Positions 8,194 to 14,057 of a stretch of DNA of 54,413 nt are shown piece by piece; positions within the stretch are counted from its first letter, which is position 1, and each line of letters opens with the position of its first letter. Source of the stretch: an uncultured Verrucomicrobiota bacterium (lineage in GTDB: Bacteria; Verrucomicrobiota; Kiritimatiellia; CAIQIC01; Lenti-01). Where the stretch lies: contig CALMBO010000009.1 in the NCBI GenBank assembly GCA_937860055.1, positions 1 to 54,413 on the forward strand, written 5' to 3'. The notes under the pieces were generated by a model. It searched no databases, was not told where the DNA came from, and worked only from the letters and a program-made list of their open reading frames with translations. The position numbers and the translations under genes are program-made.

Positions 8194-8221
8194 ATCTAAG
8201 CCCAAAGTGCAAGATCGTCAA
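8194..8221 (-). promoter_or_regulatory. Possible promoter giving a leaderless HTH transcript
   Basis: Minus strand: TTGACG (8221-8216), 16-nt spacer, TTAGAT (8199-8194), then 7 nt to the ATG at 8,186. The expected transcription start falls on or next to the start codon. Confidence 0.45.
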
Positions 8222-8227
8222 TGTGCG

Positions 8228-8283
8228 TTGGGACTTGAAAGACCAAACGACCTGCCCCGCCCCTGTGGAGTGAAAAGTCCCAA
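8228..8283. repeat. 9-bp perfect inverted repeat upstream of the HTH gene
   Basis: TTGGGACTT (8228-8236) and AAGTCCCAA (8275-8283) are perfectly complementary, separated by 38 nt. They lie just upstream of the putative HTH promoter in a 190-nt stretch without genes. They could be paired operator half-sites or the stem of a small RNA. Confidence 0.4.
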
Positions 8284-8376
8284 TTCAGTTCTGACGGTAG
8301 AACTTCCCCTCTAGGTAGCAGGCGATGGCCTGGCGACTGGCTTCAAAATGGGGCTGGGGCGAAAGACTACAGATCA

Positions 8377-8424
8377 TCACGGTTCAGGAGAAGGCACGCT
8401 TTGTGGTGATTTCCCTGCAACCGA
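8377..8424 (-). repeat. 48-bp gene-end repeat, copy T1
   Basis: Forms the last 15 codons plus TGA of the gene at 8,377-9,009 (SVAGKSPQSVPSPEP). Complementary arms CGGTT...AACCG and CAG...CTG are separated by one bulged G. Same length, frame and stop as T3 and T4. Confidence 0.75.
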
Positions 8425-9009
8425 CGGGCTGGGGCCATTTAGAATTGCGCCCTCAATCATATCATAGATGTCCGAGAGTGTATTTTGCGGGAACGGAGGG
8501 TCATTTGTGCGCTGCTCTTCAGGGAGCTCATAGTCGTCACCGGCAATATGCGCCACAACCAAATCATATTGTTGTCCGGGTAGAGTAGTGAAAGCGATTT
8601 CTCCTCCCCCGCCTTGTCCCAAAAACATATCGTCAAAAAACACCTTTCGTCCGTCATTACGGGTTCGGATCGCCTTGATAGATGGTCTCCGAAGGGAAAC
8701 GGATTCTGAATTGGCAATCCATTCTTCTATGCGCTTTTCGGTTTCTGCCCGACGTCCGGCGAGGAATGTGCCTCCTTCATATAACGCCAAATAATATACG
8801 GATATCGTGCGTTCCTTGCTCATATATCCAGTAAGCCAGACCAACTTACCGGGGAGGAAGGACAGTTCATTTGTGGCTGCGTCGTGTCGCTCTAATGTAA
8901 CGGGTTTGTTATAGGCGAGCCAAGACGCCATATTTTCAGCCGATATTGGGTTGTCAATGGCCAGGCAGGATGAGGCGGTTAGGACTAATATTGTAAATAT
9001 TCGTTTCAT
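8377..9009 (-). CDS. Exported protein of unknown function, paralogue of 10,325-10,972
   Basis: A 210-aa protein with a signal peptide (MKRIFTILVLTASSCLA). The mature part shares a pattern with the protein at 10,325-10,972: MASWLAYNKPVTL versus MATLINYDRPVTL, KVFFDDMFLGQGGGG versus KVYFAGMAAGPGGAT, FTTLPGQQYDLVVA versus FTTLPGGKYDLMVA, and an IYDMIEGAIL-like helix. The last 15 residues are encoded by repeat T1. The gene starts 15 nt after repeat T2, with no strong ribosome site. It is a member of the small-gene array. I do not recognise the family; a periplasmic or surface location is likely. Confidence 0.75.
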   Translation of the reverse strand: MKRIFTILVLTASSCLAIDNPISAENMASWLAYNKPVTLERHDAATNELSFLPGKLVWLTGYMSKERTISVYYLALYEGGTFLAGRRAETEKRIEEWIANSESVSLRRPSIKAIRTRNDGRKVFFDDMFLGQGGGGEIAFTTLPGQQYDLVVAHIAGDDYELPEEQRTNDPPFPQNTLSDIYDMIEGAILNGPSPSVAGKSPQSVPSPEP

Positions 9010-9017
9010 GAATTATC

Positions 9018-9080
9018 GCCAATGTCACGGTTCAGAAGACGGCACGCCTTGTGAAGATTCCCCTGCAACCGAATGTTGGC
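9018..9080 (-). repeat. 48-bp repeat copy T2 (9025-9072) with flanking core-like heptamers
   Basis: On the plus strand GCCAAT (9018-9023) and GTTGGC (9075-9080) pair as an outer stem, extended by wobble pairs. After a small unpaired loop, CGGTT/AACCG pair, then one base (C9066) bulges and CAG/CTG continue. This outer stem, spacer, inner stem with an extrahelical base is the folded architecture of integron attC sites. T2 differs from T3 at only two positions. The upstream gene stops 19 nt before it, yet the 16-codon frame in T2 is still open (SVAGESSQGVPSSEP). Confidence 0.65.
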
Positions 9081-9091
9081 AGAATTCATTT

Positions 9092-9442
9092 TCATGGCAA
9101 TGCCTGCGAATAGATGGTGAGCACAACGATAAGCACCCAGCACAAAGAAGTTAAAGCTGAGAATGCATAACTTGTTTTCGGCCGTTTCTGAAAAATCGAA
9201 ACGACCATGCTGACAAGAAACAGTAGGGGTGTTCCTGCGAGGATTATGTTTTGAATTGGATCATGAGTTGAAACAATACCGCCGATTACGGGGGACATGG
9301 CATTTCGAATTATCATCCCGAACGTTGAATAATCAATATACCGTGGGCCGAATCCTGCAAGCAATGCAAGAGCTGCGATAAGGCCGGATATAGGTATGGC
9401 GCAGAGAAGAATTATTGCATTAGTGAAAATCATCCTTTTCAT
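9092..9442 (-). CDS. Small polytopic membrane protein
   Basis: A 116-aa protein with about three to four membrane segments: TNAIILLCAIPISGLIAALA, then a region around IIRNAMSPVIGGI, then IILAGTPLLFLVSMVVSIF, then LTSLCWVLIVVLTIYS. The gene is bracketed by complementary 9-mers: TGTTGGCAG before the start and CTGCCAACA after the stop (minus strand), as expected of a cassette beginning and ending in core sites. It ends QALP just before repeat T2; a single-base shift would continue into the T2 tail, so the tail may have been lost here. Function unknown. Confidence 0.7.
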   Translation of the reverse strand: MKRMIFTNAIILLCAIPISGLIAALALLAGFGPRYIDYSTFGMIIRNAMSPVIGGIVSTHDPIQNIILAGTPLLFLVSMVVSIFQKRPKTSYAFSALTSLCWVLIVVLTIYSQALP

Positions 9443-9521
9443 GTTTATGCTGCCAACAGTGTAATAGGCTCATGTCGGGCTGACCAAGCCGAAGCGGGGA
9501 AAGCACTTATTCGAAAAAATA

Positions 9522-9725
9522 TCATTGTTTACGGCTTCTGATCAGCGAAACGACGAATAGGATGGCGAATGGGCCGACAAATATCATGTAGAGGAATGGG
9601 GATGCGGCCAGGCCCATTGCCATAGCGGCCCCATTGCCTACCCCTGCGCCGTGGGATATCCATAGAACGGCAAGCATAGATATCGCCATAAGGAAGCCGA
9701 AGACGATTACTCCGAAATATCTCAT
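9522..9725 (-). CDS. Small two-TM membrane protein
   Basis: A 67-aa protein (MRYFGVIVFGFLMAISMLAV...) with two hydrophobic segments and a basic C-terminus (IRSRKQ), so probably an inner-membrane hairpin with the C-terminus inside. I start it at 9,725; the frame continues to an ATG at 9,749 that overlaps repeat T3. It lies downstream of the gene at 9,746 with essentially no gap and is followed by a leader-like sequence (9,443-9,521) with the CGCTTCGG motif but no clear promoter. Function unknown. Confidence 0.6.
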   Translation of the reverse strand: MRYFGVIVFGFLMAISMLAVLWISHGAGVGNGAAMAMGLAASPFLYMIFVGPFAILFVVSLIRSRKQ

Positions 9726-9745
9726 TTCATTTTCTTCTGCGAACG

Positions 9746-9793
9746 TCACGGCTTAGAAGACGGCACGCCTTGTGAAGATTCCCCTGCAACCGA
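9746..9793 (-). repeat. 48-bp gene-end repeat, copy T3
   Basis: Encodes the C-terminal SVAGESSQGVPSSKP and stop of the gene at 9,746-10,309. Same length as the other copies, with no insertions or deletions; the stem keeps pairing through a T-G wobble. Confidence 0.75.
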
Positions 9794-10309
9794 CTGGGGA
9801 AGTTTTATCATTTTAAGAATTGTTTTCTCGTTAAATATTGATCGGTAAATGCTGTTGCCCATTTCTGTCCCCATATCCCCTGGATATATCTCAAGCGATG
9901 GGCTCCCTTGAAATACTCCTTTGCGGTCAAAACTAAAATAAAAAATAATTCCAGAACGGCACGAACGGTGGGAATAGCCCCAAAGATGTTTTTCATGCGA
10001 AGGGTTACAGTCTTCAAGGGCCAATGGGCCAGCAAGGAAACCGATTAGCTCTTCATATTTCTCGTCACCAAGACCACGGTATAGAGTGTATGTAAGCCCG
10101 CCGGTGCCATGAAAAGACATCGGGCCGGACATAATCAATTCGTCTATCCCATCACCGTTCAAATCAAGTTCGGAATATTCGCTGTCCTGGTTGCGGAGAT
10201 CTGGTCTGTTGACTGGGGCGAAAATCTCGGCTCGGGTCTTGATCGGAGCATCGGCGGCTGTAGTTAGTGACGAAGCTGCGAGGATGATAATGACACCAAG
10301 CATTTTCAT
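9746..10309 (-). CDS. Exported protein with a Ca-binding-like loop
   Basis: A 187-aa protein with a signal peptide (MKMLGVIIILAASSLTTAA). After it comes YSELDLNGDGIDELIMSGPM, a DxNxDGxxE loop of the kind found in FG-GAP/VCBS-type and dockerin-like calcium sites. The remainder has four cysteines and aromatic residues typical of an extracytoplasmic fold. The last 15 residues come from repeat T3. The start lies 15 nt after repeat T4. It has no homology I recognise with the other array genes, so the shared tail is not explained by whole-gene duplication. Confidence 0.7.
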   Translation of the reverse strand: MKMLGVIIILAASSLTTAADAPIKTRAEIFAPVNRPDLRNQDSEYSELDLNGDGIDELIMSGPMSFHGTGGLTYTLYRGLGDEKYEELIGFLAGPLALEDCNPSHEKHLWGYSHRSCRSGIIFYFSFDRKGVFQGSPSLEIYPGDMGTEMGNSIYRSIFNEKTILKMIKLPQSVAGESSQGVPSSKP

Positions 10310-10324
10310 ATTCTAATTCCCATA

Positions 10325-10372
10325 TCACGGTTCAGGAGCCCCGACACCTTGTGGAGAGTCCCCAGTAAACGA
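10325..10372 (-). repeat. 48-bp gene-end repeat, copy T4 (most diverged)
   Basis: Encodes SFTGDSPQGVGAPEP and the stop of the gene at 10,325. The upstream flank CAGCCGACA is complementary, with one mismatch, to TGTTGGCTG just before that gene's start. Confidence 0.7.
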
Positions 10373-10972
10373 TTGTCGGCTGCTTCCAGTATTCTGAATC
10401 TGGCTTAGGATGAAAGACTCAATTCGAGGGTAAATCTCTTGTAGCGTTGACTGTGGTTCTGCGGGGTCAATTAGTTTCTGCTCTTTAGGCATATCATCTT
10501 CATAGTTATCCGATTGGGCCACCATCAGATCATATTTTCCACCCGGCAGAGTCGTGAACCCGGCCTTTGTTGCGCCACCAGGACCGGCCGCCATCCCTGC
10601 GAAATAGACCTTGTGGCCATCTGACATCGTGACCACGCAGATGTCCTTATTTGGGCGATTTGTATGTTCTGCTTCAAACTCAATAATATGGTTTTCTGCT
10701 CGGGCCCGATTTGTCCCGTATAAGGTGCCGCCTGCGAATAAAACGATGGAATAGGCAGTGAGCGTCTGGGTTTTACTGCTGTAGCCCCAGTACTTGATGA
10801 GATTGCCCCATTCGTGGGTTGGTATGGGCCCCTCTTCTTGGACGGATAGCGTGACCGGTCGGTCATAGTTAATAAGCGTGGCCATCTCCTGTGGCGATGG
10901 AGCAGAGATATCTCCGGCAAAAGCACAAGCGGATGCAAGAACGAGGGCCACAATTACAGGTTGTAATTTCAT
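10325..10972 (-). CDS. Exported protein of unknown function, paralogue of 8,377-9,009
   Basis: A 215-aa protein if started at the ATG giving MKLQPVIVALVLASACAFA, a good signal peptide; an in-frame ATG at 10,993 (MRLLAEYM...) is possible and aligns with the leader of copy A. Shared blocks with the 8,377 protein: ATLINYDRPVTL, KVYFAGMAAGPGGAT, FTTLPGGKYDLMVA, and ESFIL near the end. Divergence is large, so the pair is an old duplication rather than a recent one. The tail is encoded by repeat T4. It is read from promoter D and heads the array. Function unknown; periplasmic or surface location expected. Confidence 0.75.
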   Translation of the reverse strand: MKLQPVIVALVLASACAFAGDISAPSPQEMATLINYDRPVTLSVQEEGPIPTHEWGNLIKYWGYSSKTQTLTAYSIVLFAGGTLYGTNRARAENHIIEFEAEHTNRPNKDICVVTMSDGHKVYFAGMAAGPGGATKAGFTTLPGGKYDLMVAQSDNYEDDMPKEQKLIDPAEPQSTLQEIYPRIESFILSQIQNTGSSRQSFTGDSPQGVGAPEP

Positions 10973-11034
10973 GTATTCAGCCAACAGTCTCATCAGCCCC
11001 AGGGCAGGCTTCAAAAACCGAAGCGGTTGATTGG

Positions 11035-11063
11035 AGAATAGCGAGGGGGATGAGGACTGTCAA
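11035..11063 (-). promoter_or_regulatory. Sigma-70-type promoter heading the small-gene array (copy D)
   Basis: Minus strand: TTGACA (11063-11058), 17-nt spacer, TATTCT (11040-11035), then CCAATCAACCGCTTCGGTT. AACCG-CTT-CGGTT forms a tight 5-bp hairpin in the early transcript. CCCCGATTGACA upstream matches copy A (CCCGATTGACA). Confidence 0.7.
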
Positions 11064-11169
11064 TCGGGGCGGCTGGACCAGCCATGACGCTTGTGGCAAT
11101 TCCGAGTGGCTCGGCCTATGGACTAGATCACGCTTGCGGGGGCGAGGTCAGTTGTTGGCGTTGGCTTTC

Positions 11170-11490
11170 CTAGAACGACACGACCTTGTCGGATTCCTTC
11201 ACCAGGTCATACAGGTCTTTCATCGTAGAGAGGGGGCAAAGTTCCGAGCCCTCCGAATGGCGTAGTTTGAGGCAGGTTCCACAAGCCAGGATTTTGCCTC
11301 CGCCGTCCACAAAGGCCTGCATCTGTTCGGTAACTTTGAATTGGGCGGTGTCCAGGGATTCGCATTCAACCCCCTTGGCCATCAGGAACACCTTTACTTG
11401 GTCATTTTGTTTCAACGCAAACACGCCGAAGCGAAACCCATTCCAAACGGTTTCTGCATCTGTTGAATAGATTACAACGCCGATTTTCAT
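11170..11490 (-). CDS. DsrE-family protein
   Basis: A 106-aa protein of the DsrE/DsrF/YchN fold: it begins MKIGVVIYSTDAETVWNGFR, has VKVFLMAKGVE, and then carries the conserved-type cysteines in ILACGTCLKLR. Family members move sulfur as persulfides or are found with thiol chemistry; the two Cys in ACGTC make a redox or sulfur-relay role possible. Its ATG overlaps the stop of the upstream methyltransferase (ATGA), so the two are translationally coupled. Downstream, GCCAAC occurs twice within 20 nt of its stop, again like a cassette end. Confidence 0.8.
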   Translation of the reverse strand: MKIGVVIYSTDAETVWNGFRFGVFALKQNDQVKVFLMAKGVECESLDTAQFKVTEQMQAFVDGGGKILACGTCLKLRHSEGSELCPLSTMKDLYDLVKESDKVVSF

Positions 11491-12065
11491 TTATTAGTCT
11501 CTTTCTTTGCGGTGATTCCATAATGGTAAGGGGGCAAATCAACCCATCGCTTTTCAATCTTGAATCCCGACGCTTCAGCCCAATTTGCACATTGTTCTGG
11601 AGTAGGGCGGATGTCCATGGGAGGCCCACGAGGCGTTTTCGGGTCATAGTTCCAATGCATAATTCCCAGGGTTCCGCCCTTGTGGAGAATGCGGAATGCC
11701 TCGGATAGCAGTTGTTCGGGCTTTTCAGCGTGTAGGATGTTGTAGAGCATCACATAGTCAACGGATGCGGAGGACAATCCCGTTCCCTCCGAAACGAAGT
11801 CCCGCTGATGAAGTCGGACATTCAGAAGGTTGCTCTGGTCTGCCTTGCGTCGTGTAGCGGCTATCATATCCGCCTCGACATCAAATGCGTGGACGGTTCC
11901 GCCTGTAATTTGAGCAGCGGGAATCGTAAATGTACCGTACCCGCACCCAAAATCGACGACAGTCGCCATAGTGCTTTCTAATCCGAGCAAGAGGAGCGTT
12001 TCAGTGGGGCTGAAGAACGTCTGCCAAATTTCCTCGGATGGCATTCCGCTTTCTCTGGTTTTCAT
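11487..12065 (-). CDS. Class I SAM-dependent methyltransferase
   Basis: A 192-aa Rossmann-fold methyltransferase. Motif I is VVDFGCGYGTFTIPAA (residues about 37-52), the acidic ribose-binding residue is in VHAFDVEADMI, and motif IV is DYVMLYNILHAE, followed by ILHKGGTLGIMHW. This is the small-molecule (Methyltransf_11/25) type rather than a DNA methylase, as no NPPY/DPPY motif is seen. It is the first gene of the DsrE pair and the rightmost gene of the low-GC block. The thiol-linked neighbour hints at a thiol, metal or metalloid substrate, which is only inference. Confidence 0.8.
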   Translation of the reverse strand: MKTRESGMPSEEIWQTFFSPTETLLLLGLESTMATVVDFGCGYGTFTIPAAQITGGTVHAFDVEADMIAATRRKADQSNLLNVRLHQRDFVSEGTGLSSASVDYVMLYNILHAEKPEQLLSEAFRILHKGGTLGIMHWNYDPKTPRGPPMDIRPTPEQCANWAEASGFKIEKRWVDLPPYHYGITAKKETNK

Positions 12066-12194
12066 GTCCTTTATGGCTGAACGGTATCATTGGCCAGGGG
12101 GGATTTCCACCCTCCAATCCTGCCCTTCTGCCTGCCAGAGGAGACTTCCTGGACCAAGGGGATTCTCTGCCCCCGAAACGCAAGTGCCCTGCAA

Positions 12195-12217
12195 AAGTGG
12201 CCACTAAGTGGCCACTT
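12195..12217. repeat. Tandem palindromic 11-mers beside the island edge
   Basis: AAGTGGCCACT is repeated twice back to back and followed by T, so each copy forms the palindrome AGTGGCCACT. It lies between the methyltransferase gene and the tRNA-Val terminator. Possible roles are an operator or recombinase site; no gene is seen in 12,066-12,290. Confidence 0.5.
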
Positions 12218-12245
12218 GGCATTTTTTAGGGGGTCAAAACGACAA

Positions 12246-12280
12246 CCCCGCAAACATCATTTCGACCAATGTTTACGGGG
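12246..12280 (-). terminator. Intrinsic terminator of tRNA-Val
   Basis: Minus strand: CCCCGTAAACAT and ATGTTTGCGGGG pair (one T-G wobble) around an 11-nt loop, followed by TTGTCGTTTT. It lies 11 nt past the tRNA 3' end. Confidence 0.8.
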
Positions 12281-12290
12281 CTATTAAGGA

Positions 12291-12367
12291 TGGTGGGCGT
12301 TACTGGATTTGAACCAGTGACCTCGTGCATGTGAGGCACGCGCTCTAACCAACTGAGCTAAACGCCC
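12291..12367 (-). tRNA. tRNA-Val (CAC)
   Basis: Complete cloverleaf on the minus strand: acceptor GGGCGTT/AACGCCC, D arm GCTCAGTTGGTTAGAGC, anticodon loop CTCACAT with anticodon CAC, T arm with GGTTCAAATCC, discriminator A and an encoded CCA. It marks the boundary between the low-GC block and the GC-rich chromosome. Confidence 0.97.
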
Positions 12368-12511
12368 TTCCTCGAGGGAAGCGTGGGAAGAATACGGGCT
12401 GGGCGCAAAAAGTCAAGCGGACGGCTTGCTCCGCCGGGAGGTTTTTGGCAGGATTTCCTCCAGTGGGAGGCTTCATCCGGGGCCTCGAAACAAAATCAAA
12501 AGGAGCGGATT

Positions 12512-12823
12512 ATGGAAGAGAAAGGGTTCTTCGGCCGGTTGTTCGATCTGTCGTTCAACGAATTCGTCACGACCAAGATCATCAAGGCGCTGTATGTCAT
12601 TGCGATCATTGCCTCCGCCCTCGGCGCCTTATTCATCCTGGGCGGCCTGTTCGCCACCAAGACGTTCGGCGGAGTCCTGATGGGGCTGATCCTGGCGCCC
12701 ATCGTGTTCATCCTCTACGTGATCATGGCGCGGGTGTGGCTGGAAGTCGTCATTGTCCTGTTCCGCATCGCCGAGAACACGGCGAAGATCGCGGGGAAGG
12801 GCGAGCCACCTCCGCAGGCATAG
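12512..12823 (+). CDS. DUF4282 membrane protein
   Basis: A 103-aa protein with the DUF4282 layout: a short N-terminal FFGRLFDLSFNEFVTTKIIK, two membrane helices (VIAIIASALGALFILGGLF and GVLMGLILAPIVFILYVIMA), then the conserved RVWLEVVIVLFRIAENT. The start at 12,512 is set by AAAGGAG 7 nt upstream. The family's function is unknown; it is a small inner-membrane protein. It stands alone and ends at a strong bidirectional terminator shared with the convergent uracil-DNA glycosylase gene. Confidence 0.9.
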   Translation: MEEKGFFGRLFDLSFNEFVTTKIIKALYVIAIIASALGALFILGGLFATKTFGGVLMGLILAPIVFILYVIMARVWLEVVIVLFRIAENTAKIAGKGEPPPQA

Positions 12824-12846
12824 GGTTCCGGAAGCGGTTTCCGCGC

Positions 12847-12875
12847 GCCCGCCCCGGCACCGGGGCGGGCTTTTT

Positions 12876-12876
<1 letters not shown>
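12847..12876. terminator. Intrinsic terminator between convergent genes
   Basis: GCCCGCCCCGG and CCGGGGCGGGC form an 11-bp stem with a 2-nt loop, followed by TTTTTT on the plus strand. It ends the DUF4282 transcript. Confidence 0.9.
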
Positions 12877-13755
<879 letters not shown>

Positions 13756-13899
13756 GGGGGCCGACTATAGCGGGCGGCGGGGGGTGGTGGCAAGGGTGGC
13801 GGAGGCGGAGTGGAGAGCGGAAAGCGCGGAAGGAAGGGGGAGAAACTTTTGGTTGCCAAAAAGGGGCGAGTTGGGCAATCTGTGCCCTCGTTTTTGAGC

Positions 13900-13975
13900 G
13901 CCCCCATCGTCTAGAGGCCTAGGACGCCAGGTTCTCATCCTGGTAACACCGGTTCGAATCCGGTTGGGGGTGCCA
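13900..13975 (+). tRNA. tRNA-Glu (CTC)
   Basis: Complete cloverleaf: acceptor GCCCCCA/TGGGGGT, anticodon stem CCAGG/CCTGG with loop TTCTCAT (anticodon CTC), T arm CCGGTTCGAATCCGG, discriminator G and encoded CCA, then a T-rich tail. Confidence 0.97.
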
Positions 13976-14009
13976 TTTTTTTGGGGGGGGGAATCCGCAT
14001 TCTAATCTT

Positions 14010-14057
14010 TTGACGGATTCGCCGGATTTTGCGATAACGCTTCACTGGAAGCGTTAT
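14010..14057 (+). promoter_or_regulatory. Promoter with overlapping operator-like palindrome
   Basis: TTGACG (14010-14015), 17-nt spacer, GATAAC (14033-14038). A perfect 9-bp inverted repeat, ATAACGCTT (14034-14042) and AAGCGTTAT (14049-14057) with a 6-nt centre, covers the -10 and reaches the ATG at 14,056. The expected transcription start falls inside the palindrome, so a repressor site is more likely than an mRNA hairpin. The AACGCTT...AAGCGTT form is typical of LacI/GalR-type operators. Confidence 0.7.

Larger units (their letters stand above)
1..12240. other. Low-GC accessory block (putative genomic island or cassette array) next to tRNA-Val
   Basis: Base composition changes sharply: genes left of about 12,240 use many A/T third positions, while genes from 12,500 on are strongly G/C-ending. 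The block contains small, mostly minus-strand, mostly unknown or exported genes, repeated promoter-leader sequences and repeated hairpins at gene ends. Its right edge lies beside the 3' end of tRNA-Val (12,291), a common integration point for islands. No integrase, transposase or relaxase is visible in the window, and the left end is outside it, so the mode of entry is inferred. Confidence 0.6.

Noticed and set aside
11015..11169. A further 48-bp repeat copy within the leader of the 10,325 gene
   Set aside because: GGAATTGCCACAAGCGT recalls the repeat's centre, but the arms and length do not match; left as a possible remnant.
1..12240. Canonical attC sites (RYYYAAC...GTTRRRY)
   Set aside because: Only approximate cores are found (GCCAAC, GTTGGC, GTTCGC, GTTAAAG); I therefore call the sites attC-like rather than attC.
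14034..14057. Translational hairpin hiding the GH13 start codon
   Set aside because: The expected transcription start lies inside the palindrome, so the full stem would not be in the mRNA; an operator fits better.
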